From: Verrucomicrobiota bacterium
Lineage (GTDB): Bacteria > Verrucomicrobiota > Verrucomicrobiia > Opitutales > Opitutaceae
NCBI GenBank assembly: GCA_003694825.1
Contig: RFJS01000045.1
Location: 1-8,514, forward strand
Direction: 5' to 3'
DNA: 8,514 bases
Part shown: piece by piece, positions 1-6,470 of the stretch
Numbering within the stretch: position 1 is the first letter of the stretch
Layout: every line of letters begins with the position of its first letter
The notes under the pieces: generated by a model
What the model was told of the DNA's origin: nothing
The model's database searches: none
What the model saw: only the letters and a program-made list of their open reading frames with translations
Translations under genes and position numbers: made by a program

Positions 1-111
1 CGGGTTGCGCTGCCTTTGTCGGCCGAGAGCGGCGGTGGAGTTGGATTTCGGCGGGATTTGGTCGCCAAATCGCATCGGGATCGCCAAAGGGTTCGCTGCA
101 GTTAGCGCGCG
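1..111. other. Upstream stretch, possibly the 3' end of a preceding gene
   Basis: All three plus-strand frames are open across most of this stretch, so the sequence does not show which, if any, is coding. One frame ends with TAG at 103-105. Another ends with TGA at 113-115, which overlaps the ATG of the deaminase as ATGA, a layout typical of translational coupling. The third ends at 117-119. I recognise no protein family in any of the short translations. No promoter or good ribosome binding site for the deaminase is visible, which fits co-transcription from upstream but does not prove it. Confidence 0.3.
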
Positions 112-585
112 ATGAGTGATACGATCTCGATTCTTGATGAAATAGTTCGGTTGACCGCCGGTCAGGAGGGGCGTCCCACGTGGGACGAGTATTTCATGAG
201 CATGGCCTTTCTGATCTCCACCCGATCGGTGTGCGAGCGACTGCAGGTCGGATGTGTCATTGTCTCGACGGGGGAACGGAAGAACCGGGTGATCGCGGCG
301 GGATATAACGGGTTTTTGCCGGGGACGCCGCACAAGTCACGCGTGCGCGACGGCCACGAGCAGGCAACGGTGCATGCCGAGCAGAACGCGATCGCCGATG
401 CGGCGCGGCGCGGGATCAGCGTGGAGGGCTGCGTGGCGTATGTGACGCACTACCCGTGTATCAACTGCGCGAAAATTCTGGCCGCAGCCGGTATTCGCAC
501 GATCAAGTTTCACCTCGATTACCGCAACGACGAGCTGACCCGGGACATTCTGGTTGAGGCCGGGGTGGGGATCATCAAACTCTGA
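112..585 (+). CDS. dCMP deaminase family protein (zinc-dependent cytidine/deoxycytidylate deaminase, ComEB-like)
   Basis: The 157-residue protein most likely deaminates dCMP to dUMP, feeding thymidylate synthesis in the cytoplasm. The family signature is clear. HAEQNAI at residues 88-94 supplies the zinc ligand His88 and catalytic Glu90, and PCINCAK at 115-121 supplies zinc ligands Cys116 and Cys119. WDEYFM near residue 24 and GYNGFLPG at 64-71 are typical of dCMP deaminases and lie N-terminal to the catalytic motifs. An internal ATG at 196 would remove the conserved WDEYF segment, so 112 is the better start even though no Shine-Dalgarno is visible. Length matches the single-domain bacterial form, and all catalytic residues are present. 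The next gene follows after 13 nt, suggesting one transcript. Some relatives are annotated as the competence protein ComEB. Other nucleotide deaminases share the fold, so dCMP as substrate is inferred from family resemblance. Confidence 0.9.
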   Translation: MSDTISILDEIVRLTAGQEGRPTWDEYFMSMAFLISTRSVCERLQVGCVIVSTGERKNRVIAAGYNGFLPGTPHKSRVRDGHEQATVHAEQNAIADAARRGISVEGCVAYVTHYPCINCAKILAAAGIRTIKFHLDYRNDELTRDILVEAGVGIIKL

Positions 586-598
586 GGGAAACACTGGC

Positions 599-1159
599 AT
601 GTCACGGAGGAGCACGGATAACACGAAGCTGGCGGGATCGCTGCTGCTGGCACACCCGGGGCTGACCGATCCGAACTTTCGCCGTTCGGTGGTATTGCTT
701 TCGGCGCACTCCGAGGACGGTGCGATGGGGGTGATTCTCAACCGGCCCATGGGCAAGACGCTCGGAGAGATCAGTGGCGAGTTTGCGCTGGGGGCTTTGG
801 CGGACGTGCCGGTTTACCAGGGCGGGCCGGTGAGTGAGAAGCAGCTGATTCTCTCGGCGTGGCAGGCATCGGAGGAGGAGGGGGCATTTCGCCTCTATTT
901 CGGCATCGATCCGCAGAAGGCGGTCGAGTTGAAGGATTCGGAGCCGGGGCTGGAGCTGCGCGCCTTTCTCGGGTATGCGGGCTGGTCGGGTGGCCAGCTC
1001 GAGGGCGAGTTGTCGCAGAATGCGTGGCTGGTCGTCCCGGTGTACGGTGCGCTGGGTCACGGGGCGACCGACGAGAGCCTCTGGCGATCGATTTTGAGCC
1101 GGATCAGTCCGGAGATGCGTCTGCTGGTCGAGGCGCCTGATGACCCCGAGCTGAATTGA
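599..1159 (+). CDS. YqgE/AlgH family protein (UPF0301/DUF179)
   Basis: This 186-residue protein matches the YqgE/AlgH family, whose members are about 185-190 residues long and of uncertain biochemical function. AlgH was named for a role in alginate regulation in Pseudomonas. Visible family hallmarks are the N-terminal GSLLLAHPGLTDPNFRRSVV (residues 13-32), GVILNRP (44-50), QGGPVSEKQL (74-83), and LGYAGWSGGQLEGEL (124-138) followed by NAWLVVP. The frame is open from 554, but ATG 599 is preferred. GAGGG at 584-588, overlapping the deaminase stop codon, sits 10 nt upstream, and the shorter product matches the family length. This is one of only two starts in the window with a convincing Shine-Dalgarno. 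It follows the deaminase by 13 nt and is probably translationally coupled to it. I see no membrane segment or signal peptide, so a cytoplasmic location is inferred. Confidence 0.93.
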   Translation: MSRRSTDNTKLAGSLLLAHPGLTDPNFRRSVVLLSAHSEDGAMGVILNRPMGKTLGEISGEFALGALADVPVYQGGPVSEKQLILSAWQASEEEGAFRLYFGIDPQKAVELKDSEPGLELRAFLGYAGWSGGQLEGELSQNAWLVVPVYGALGHGATDESLWRSILSRISPEMRLLVEAPDDPELN

Positions 1160-1321
1160 GCGGGAGCGCGTGTGGCGGTCCGAGGTGACGGCCGGCGGAA
1201 GGGCGCGGCGGCGCGAGCTGTCACGAGAACCTGAGGCGCCGGGGAGGCGGGAGGTCTTTCCCGCGCAAATTGGGGTGAGCACCCCATGGGCGTCGGGCGG
1301 CGGAGAGGCTACGCTGGGGCC
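1160..1321 (+). other. Intergenic spacer with two small hairpins
   Basis: The 162-nt spacer between the yqgE-like gene and the small membrane ORF holds two short perfect inverted repeats. GCGGGA (1247-1252) pairs with TCCCGC (1259-1264), and TGGGGT (1271-1276) pairs with ACCCCA (1281-1286) across a GAGC loop. Neither is followed by a T tract, so neither looks like an intrinsic terminator. They could be leader structure for the small gene or chance pairing in GC-rich DNA. I see no convincing promoter. Confidence 0.35.
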
Positions 1322-1495
1322 ATGGTATCCGCGTTGCTTGCCTTTGCGTTTCTCGGATGGCTGGGCGCGATCGCTTTCATGGCTGTGAATGCGGTCCGCG
1401 CCCCGGTCGGCTTCGAGGACGAGGATGGGTTTCATTACCAGTGTCAGCCGATCCCGGCGGGCGCGCGGAATGCCATGCCGGTGATGGAGCGTTGA
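1322..1495 (+). CDS. Small single-pass membrane protein, hypothetical
   Basis: I do not recognise a family. The 57-residue product begins with a hydrophobic stretch at about residues 3-24 (rich in Ala, Leu, Phe, Trp), consistent with one membrane-spanning helix. A short, partly acidic tail follows, with FEDEDGFHYQ at 31-40 and a lone Cys at 41. The frame is open from 1286, but that start adds a basic, low-quality segment before the helix. ATG 1322 is preferred because GGAGAGG lies at 1302-1308, although the 13-nt spacing is long. The gene lies 162 nt after the yqgE-like gene and 50 nt before a strong terminator, so it could be the last gene of that transcript or a separate small unit. With no Cys at a lipobox position, the helix is more likely an anchor than a cleaved lipoprotein signal. 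That it is a real gene is probable but unproven. Confidence 0.55.
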   Translation: MVSALLAFAFLGWLGAIAFMAVNAVRAPVGFEDEDGFHYQCQPIPAGARNAMPVMER

Positions 1496-1545
1496 GGAGA
1501 AATTCGGAATTCGGGTCTCGGGAGGGCAGTCACCGAGGTCCGTTT

Positions 1546-1583
1546 GAAGCGCCAATCCGGGAGGGTTGGCGCTTCCCTTTTTT
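1546..1583 (+). terminator. Rho-independent terminator for the plus-strand deaminase-yqgE block
   Basis: A perfect 10-bp inverted repeat, GAAGCGCCAA (1546-1555) and TTGGCGCTTC (1566-1575), is followed by CC and a run of six T at 1578-1583. The stem can extend inward by about three pairs, one of them a G-U. The T run exists on the plus-strand side only, so it acts on the upstream plus-strand genes. It lies 50 nt after the stop codon of the small membrane ORF. Confidence 0.88.
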
Positions 1584-1592
1584 CCCGGTCGT

Positions 1593-1624
1593 GGCCTGGC
1601 GGTTGTGGCAACCAGGCCGCCAGG
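1593..1624. repeat. Inverted-repeat hairpin between two convergent terminators
   Basis: GGTTG (1601-1605) pairs with CAACC (1609-1613) across a TGG loop, and GGCCT (1593-1597) pairs with AGGCC (1614-1618), leaving a three-nucleotide bulge. An alternative fold pairs CCTGGCGG (1595-1602) with CCGCCAGG (1617-1624). There is no T tract on either side, so it is not an intrinsic terminator by itself. It sits between the plus-strand and minus-strand terminators. Confidence 0.5.
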
Positions 1625-1628
1625 CAGG

Positions 1629-1658
1629 AAAAAACCCCGGCTGTAGCTGCCGGGGTTT
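1629..1658 (-). terminator. Rho-independent terminator for the response regulator gene
   Basis: AAACCCCGGC (1632-1641) and GCCGGGGTTT (1649-1658) form a perfect 10-bp inverted repeat with a 7-nt loop. Read on the minus strand, the stem runs into an uninterrupted T run given by the six A at 1629-1634. The hairpin begins about 40 nt past the response regulator stop codon, the usual position for an intrinsic terminator. Confidence 0.88.
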
Positions 1659-1697
1659 GCGAAAGGAATGGGAACGGAGCCGCTTGTTTTTCGCCTG

Positions 1698-2498
1698 CTA
1701 ATCGGTGCGATTGTCAGGGGCCGGAGCGCTTTCGGTCGGCTGTTCGCCGCCTCCGAGGTTGTCGGGTGAATCCGAGGGCGAGAATTCGTAGCCGATGCCG
1801 TGGATCGTGCGCAGGTTTTTCAGCGGATGGCCCTTGCGGGCGAAGAGATTGCGGACCTTCACGACATACTGGTCGAGCGAGCGGCTGCGGACGTCCGCGT
1901 GCAATCCCCAGACGGAGTGGATCAGGTTGCGTCGGGTGATGATGACGTTCGGGTTGTTGTGCAGGTAGGCGAGGATGCCGAATTCCTTGCGGCCGATCTT
2001 TTCCACGGAGCCGTCCGGGAAGGTGGCCGTGAGCGTCCTTGGGTCGATCGTGGCACCCTCGAAGACGAAGGGTTCGTCAGTGATGCGGGCGTTTTTGGTG
2101 ACGTTGAAGTCCCGGGAGGCTTCGGCGCGGCGCAAAACGGCATTGATGCGCGCAATCAGTTCGGCGGCGCTGAAGGGCTTGGTGACATAGTCGTCGGCGC
2201 CGAGCTCAAGCCCCTTGACCTTGGAGACCTCCGAGTCGTTGCCGGTGAGAAAGATGACCGGGATATTGATCTCGGCGCGCTTGAGCTCCTCGATGAAAGT
2301 GAAGCCATCCTGCTCCGGCAGAGTGATGTCCAGGAGCATGAGGTTGGCGAAGTTGCGCTTGAGGAACCGGAAGGCGTGCGCGGTGCGGTGGTAGATCTGC
2401 GTCTGCATGCCAACAGTCTCGAGCTGCTGCGAGATGATGTTGGCGAGCTCCGGCTCGTCTTCGACGATGAGAATCAAGGGCTTGGGCGATGCAGGCAT
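1698..2498 (-). CDS. OmpR/PhoB-family DNA-binding response regulator (orphan)
   Basis: This 266-residue protein is a two-component response regulator that should bind DNA when phosphorylated. The receiver domain (about residues 7-122) has the acidic pocket VEDE (Glu13, Asp14), the phosphoacceptor Asp57 in LMLLDITLP, the switch residues Thr85 and Tyr104, and Lys107 in VTKPF. A winged-helix output domain follows at about 145-240, with DVRSRSLDQYVVKVRN and the IHGIGYEF hairpin typical of the family. The last 25 residues form a polar Pro/Glu/Ser tail unusual for the family. The frame stays open to an ATG at 2661-2663, adding 55 low-complexity residues. ATG 2496-2498 is preferred because the domain starts right after it and the best promoter overlaps the upstream ATG. 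AGG directly abuts the start, so there is no normal Shine-Dalgarno. No histidine kinase is adjacent, so partner and regulon are unknown. Divergence from hisG does not imply control of it. Confidence 0.92.
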   Translation of the reverse strand: MPASPKPLILIVEDEPELANIISQQLETVGMQTQIYHRTAHAFRFLKRNFANLMLLDITLPEQDGFTFIEELKRAEINIPVIFLTGNDSEVSKVKGLELGADDYVTKPFSAAELIARINAVLRRAEASRDFNVTKNARITDEPFVFEGATIDPRTLTATFPDGSVEKIGRKEFGILAYLHNNPNVIITRRNLIHSVWGLHADVRSRSLDQYVVKVRNLFARKGHPLKNLRTIHGIGYEFSPSDSPDNLGGGEQPTESAPAPDNRTD

Positions 2499-2658
2499 CC
2501 TGGGAATCGTGATCGAAGCAGAAAGGTTCGGGCTTCCTGATGACGAAGAGGCGTTGGATGCGCCTTTCGGAAAATAGTGTCCCGCAGGCGGGCGGGAGAA
2601 GGTGCCGGGGGCTGCTTGGTTGGCTTCTTGGGCGGGCACACGAATGGTGGTGTTTTGG

Positions 2659-2688
2659 ACCATATTTTTTACATCGGAGAAGTGTCAA
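2659..2688 (-). promoter_or_regulatory. Candidate sigma70-type promoter of the response regulator
   Basis: On the minus strand, TTGACA (plus coordinates 2683-2688) is a perfect -35 element. It is followed after 18 nt by TATGGT (2659-2664), which matches four of six bases of the -10 consensus. Transcription would start near 2652, giving a leader of roughly 155 nt before the ATG at 2498. The ATG of the longer reading frame lies inside this -10 element, so it would not be transcribed from here. A second -10-like TATATT occurs further upstream on the same strand but lacks a good -35 partner. Confidence 0.6.
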
Positions 2689-2697
2689 AAAAATATA
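2668..2697 (+). promoter_or_regulatory. Possible promoter for the hisG-aguBA block
   Basis: In the AT-rich divergent spacer, TTTACA (2668-2673) resembles a -35 element and AATATA (2692-2697) lies 18 nt further on as a weak -10 match. It would overlap the minus-strand promoter, so the two could compete. The assignment rests on base composition and weak consensus only. Confidence 0.3.
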
Positions 2698-2746
2698 GGG
2701 GTTTTTACTTGAAGGTGTATGCCCGCTGTCGCTGTCTCAGCCGGTC

Positions 2747-3631
2747 ATGTCCTCATCCCAGCCGCTGTTGATGATCGGGTTGCCCAAGGGCAGCCTTGAG
2801 GAAGCCACTCGCCAGCTCTTTGCGCGTGCGGGTTATCAGATCACCGTCAGCTCGCGGTCGTATCGGCCTGTTTTCGATGATCCCGGGCTGGACGGTCGCC
2901 TCATCCGGGCGCAGGAGGTATCTCGCTACGTGGAGCATGGCTTTTTCGATTGCGGCCTTACCGGCTACGACTGGATCCAGGAGAATGAGTCGGATGTGGT
3001 GGAGGTCTGCGATCTGATCTACAGCAAGGCGTCGCGTGCGAAGTCCCGCTGGGTGATTGCCGCGCCGGAGTCCGGCGGTATCCAGTCTGTCGAGGACCTT
3101 CACGGGAAGCGGATCGCCACCGAACTGGTCAATACCACCAGGCGATTCCTCGAGAGCCGCGGGATCAAGGCGCAGGTGGAGTTTTCCTGGGGAGCGACGG
3201 AGGTGAAGGTGCCGGACCTCGTCGATGCCATCGTGGATATCACCGAGACCGGTTCATCGTTGCGGGCGAACAAACTCCGGATCGTCGAGACGATCATGGA
3301 GACCAATACGAAATTCATCGCGAACCGGCAGTCCTGGGAGAATCCGGAGAAGCGGCGCAAGATCGAGAATCTCGCCATGCTCCTGCAGGCGGCGCTGGAG
3401 GCCGGGAACAAGGTCGGTCTGAAGCTCAATGCCCCGCGGGCGAAAGTCGCGGAGATCCTCGATAGCCTGCCGGCCCTGCGCAATCCGACCGTCTCTCCGC
3501 TGAGTGACGACGCCTGGGTCGCGCTTGAGACCGTGATCGACGAGACGGTCGTGCGCGAAATCATCCCGGCGCTCAAGGCCCACGGGGCCGAGGGGATTAT
3601 CGAATACCCGCTCAACAAGGTCGTCTACTGA
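2747..3631 (+). CDS. hisG: ATP phosphoribosyltransferase, long form (HisG_L)
   Basis: This enzyme condenses ATP with PRPP to form phosphoribosyl-ATP, the first committed step of histidine biosynthesis, in the cytoplasm. The 294 residues show the N-terminal LPKGSLEEA (12-20), CGLTGYDW (69-76), and the PRPP-binding segment around PDLVDAIVDITETGSSLRAN (156-175). From about residue 222 there is a C-terminal ACT-like regulatory domain (KVGLKLNAPRAKV to the end). That domain marks the long, homohexameric form. Long-form enzymes are feedback-inhibited by histidine and do not need the HisZ partner. ATG 2747 is the first ATG in frame after the AT-rich spacer. There is no Shine-Dalgarno just upstream, and the nearest purine-rich stretch, GAAGGTG at 2711-2717, is too far away. 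No other his gene is in the window, so the histidine genes are not all clustered here. The next gene follows after 62 nt without a visible terminator. Confidence 0.95.
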   Translation: MSSSQPLLMIGLPKGSLEEATRQLFARAGYQITVSSRSYRPVFDDPGLDGRLIRAQEVSRYVEHGFFDCGLTGYDWIQENESDVVEVCDLIYSKASRAKSRWVIAAPESGGIQSVEDLHGKRIATELVNTTRRFLESRGIKAQVEFSWGATEVKVPDLVDAIVDITETGSSLRANKLRIVETIMETNTKFIANRQSWENPEKRRKIENLAMLLQAALEAGNKVGLKLNAPRAKVAEILDSLPALRNPTVSPLSDDAWVALETVIDETVVREIIPALKAHGAEGIIEYPLNKVVY

Positions 3632-3693
3632 TCGCCACCGGCTGTTCGGGGTCGGGGCGTGACCATCGGCATGCAACTAAGATTCCTCGTCCC

Positions 3694-4569
3694 ATGAAAG
3701 TGACCCTCGGCCTCCTCCAGCACGCCTGCAGCGCGAATCCGCAGGAGAATCTTGATCGCGCCCTTGCGCTTGCGCGCGACGCGGCGGGGCAGGGCGCGCA
3801 GATTATCTGCACTCAGGAGCTGTTCCGCTCCGAATATTTCTGCCAGAGTGAAGATCACGCCAACTTCGCGCTGGCGGAAAGTATCCCGGGCCCCACGACG
3901 GATGCCTTCTGCCGGTTTGCGGAGGCGCACGGCGTGGTTGTTGTCGCCTCGCTCTTCGAGCGGCGGGCCCCGGGGCTGTATCACAACAGCGCGGCTGTCG
4001 TCGACGCCGACGGAACGCTCCTGGGGATCTACCGAAAAATGCACATTCCGGATGACCCGCAGTTCTACGAGAAATTTTATTTCACGCCCGGTGATCTCGG
4101 CTTCCGAGCGTGGGAGACCCGATACGGACGGATCGGCGTGCTCATCTGCTGGGATCAATGGTATCCGGAAGCGGCGCGGCTCACGGCGCTGCAGGGTGCA
4201 GAGATTCTGTTTTATCCGACAGCGATCGGCTGGATGCCGTCGGAGAAAGCGGAGTTTGGTGCGATCCAGCACGATTCGTGGGAGACGATCCAGCGTTCCC
4301 ACGCCATTGCCAACGGCTGCTATGTTGCGTCGGTGAACCGGATCGGCCATGAGGCGCCAGCGGGCGGTGAAGGGCTCGAGTTCTGGGGGCAGAGCTTCGT
4401 CGCCGGCACCAGCGGAGAGATCATCGCCAAAGCGGCGGTCGATCGGGAAGAGGTCCTGTTGGCGGAAGTGGATCTCGCAAAGATCGATGTCACGCGGACG
4501 CACTGGCCGTTTTTGCGAGATCGTCGCGTGGATGTCTTCGGTGATCTCACGCGTCGATTCATCGACTGA
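3694..4569 (+). CDS. aguB: N-carbamoylputrescine amidase (carbon-nitrogen hydrolase family)
   Basis: This cytoplasmic enzyme hydrolyses N-carbamoylputrescine to putrescine, CO2 and ammonia, the second step of the agmatine route. The 291-residue protein has the nitrilase-fold catalytic triad: Glu42 in CTQELF, Lys115 in YRKMHIPDD and Cys152 in LICWDQWYPEAAR. A further conserved Glu126 lies in FYEKFYF. QELFRSEYFC (41-50), the PDDPQFYEKFYFTPGD segment and the region near IGWMPSEK are characteristic of AguB among the nitrilase superfamily. Length matches the family (about 290). The start at 3694 places the first beta strand, KVTLGLLQHAC, immediately after Met. No Shine-Dalgarno precedes it. Agmatine deiminase follows after 41 nt, and that pairing supports the substrate assignment over a generic beta-ureidopropionase. 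It lies 62 nt after hisG and may be transcribed with it. Confidence 0.95.
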   Translation: MKVTLGLLQHACSANPQENLDRALALARDAAGQGAQIICTQELFRSEYFCQSEDHANFALAESIPGPTTDAFCRFAEAHGVVVVASLFERRAPGLYHNSAAVVDADGTLLGIYRKMHIPDDPQFYEKFYFTPGDLGFRAWETRYGRIGVLICWDQWYPEAARLTALQGAEILFYPTAIGWMPSEKAEFGAIQHDSWETIQRSHAIANGCYVASVNRIGHEAPAGGEGLEFWGQSFVAGTSGEIIAKAAVDREEVLLAEVDLAKIDVTRTHWPFLRDRRVDVFGDLTRRFID

Positions 4570-4610
4570 GCGCGGCCGCGGTTCCGCCCGCGCCTCATCC
4601 TCATCGGATC

Positions 4611-5672
<1,062 letters not shown>

Positions 5673-5704
5673 CAAACGCGGTCGCATCTGGAAATCTTCG
5701 GCGT

Positions 5705-6202
5705 ATGAAAGTCCGGCTCCTTGTCCGTCTCGTTCAGGTCATCTCGCTCGGGGTAATTTTGTGGGGATGTTCCTCGGGAGGGATGCCAGGTTTCAATCTC
5801 ATGGACCGGCAATACCGTGAGTCCCGGCTCTATACCCACCCGGCCCGCGAAGTCTTCAGCCGGACCGAGGACGTCCTCAAGGGCATGGGTTTCGAAATCG
5901 ATACCCGCAACCCGTCCCGGGGCGAGATGACGGCTTCATCGCGGGTGCTTCCCGGCAGCACGGCCGAGCTCAAAAGGCAGCGGCGGGCCATCGTCCTTGT
6001 GCGCTGGACGCCGGAGGCGATGACCGAAGTGAAGATCGGCTTCTGGGAGTCCACCGGGGAGGATACCCGCTACGAGACAGGTGTTTCCTCTGAAAAACTT
6101 CTCCGTGGCGGGGCGCTCTATGATGCGTTCTGGGCGCACATGGCCGAGGCCCTGCCCCTGGAGTTGCCGCCCCCGGCGCCGACGGAGCCACGAGAGACCT
6201 GA
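5705..6202 (+). CDS. Small lipoprotein of unknown function
   Basis: I do not recognise a named family. The 165-residue product starts with MKVRLLVR and a hydrophobic stretch (about residues 9-21), then LWGC with Cys22. This is a lipobox-like site for lipidation and cleavage, although Trp at -2 is unusual. The mature part has AREVFSRTEDVLKGMGFEID (48-66), beta-strand-rich segments such as RRAIVLVRW and EVKIGFWE, and YDAFWAHMAEAL near the end. It finishes in a Pro-rich tail. This helix-then-strands pattern resembles small periplasmic lipoprotein domains that pair a 'LG/MGF' helix with a sheet, but I cannot name one. The frame is open back to 5309, overlapping aguA. ATG 5705 is chosen because it directly precedes a signal peptide. 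The gene lies 32 nt after aguA, so co-transcription is likely, while a role in polyamine metabolism is not shown. A membrane-anchored, periplasm-facing location is inferred. Confidence 0.75.
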   Translation: MKVRLLVRLVQVISLGVILWGCSSGGMPGFNLMDRQYRESRLYTHPAREVFSRTEDVLKGMGFEIDTRNPSRGEMTASSRVLPGSTAELKRQRRAIVLVRWTPEAMTEVKIGFWESTGEDTRYETGVSSEKLLRGGALYDAFWAHMAEALPLELPPPAPTEPRET

Positions 6203-6470
6203 TCGTCGCCCCATCCGGATCGACCGGATTCCGGCGGGCGAGGGCATGGGCTCGCTGTTTGCGCAATCCACTGTTTTTGGGCTTGCCCGGCAAAAATGTG
6301 GGTGGACGATGGATCCCTTGCGGCACGAAAAGGGGGTTGGCAGCCGCCCCGCTCCAGGCCAACCCGAACAGTGGAACACTTCAACCCGGCACACCGCCGC
6401 CCGGCGGTTGTGTCATTTCGGGGTCGGAGCCTGGTTTCGGGAGCGGTGACCAGACTGCGGCCAACCTGTC
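6203..6470 (+). promoter_or_regulatory. Structured non-coding leader upstream of rpsA
   Basis: No convincing gene lies in this 268-nt stretch. It holds a set of compatible inverted repeats. An outer stem pairs TCCACTGTT (6267-6275) with AACAGTGGA (6367-6375). Inside it, TTTTTG (6274-6279) pairs with CAAAAA (6291-6296), sharing two bases with the outer stem. GGGTTGGC (6334-6341) pairs with GCCAACCC (6358-6365), ending one base before the outer stem closes. A separate hairpin, CACACCGCC (6390-6398) with a bulged partner at 6403-6412, follows. Together they draw a three-way junction plus one hairpin, about 60 nt before the rpsA start. Near the lipoprotein stop, ATCCGG (6213-6218) and CCGGAT (6224-6229) form a small hairpin without a T tract. 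I see no clear promoter. Autoregulation by S1 is known for E. coli rpsA and is the obvious comparison, but the structures here are my own reading and untested. Confidence 0.5.

Noticed and set aside
1501..1514. Tandem AATTCGG repeat
   Set aside because: Two 7-bp copies only, with no further structure, so probably chance.
602..1555. A 317-codon minus-strand open frame opposite the yqgE-like gene
   Set aside because: It is Arg/Pro-rich with no domain pattern, runs through the plus-strand terminator and overlaps a clear family member on the other strand.
1800..2540. A 246-codon plus-strand open frame opposite the response regulator
   Set aside because: The receiver and winged-helix domains are unmistakable on the minus strand. 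The plus frame is an Asp/Glu/Val-rich shadow.
2499..2663. A 55-residue N-terminal extension of the response regulator
   Set aside because: It is low-complexity, precedes the receiver domain with no known counterpart, and its ATG lies inside the best -10 element. I could not exclude it fully.
3625..4503. A 292-codon minus-strand open frame opposite aguB
   Set aside because: The catalytic triad of aguB is intact on the plus strand, and the antisense translation is Arg-rich without motifs.
6203..6470. Known riboswitch or tRNA in the rpsA leader
   Set aside because: I looked for consensus cores I know (cobalamin-type, tRNA T-loop, SRP RNA) and saw none. The stems do not match a class I can name.
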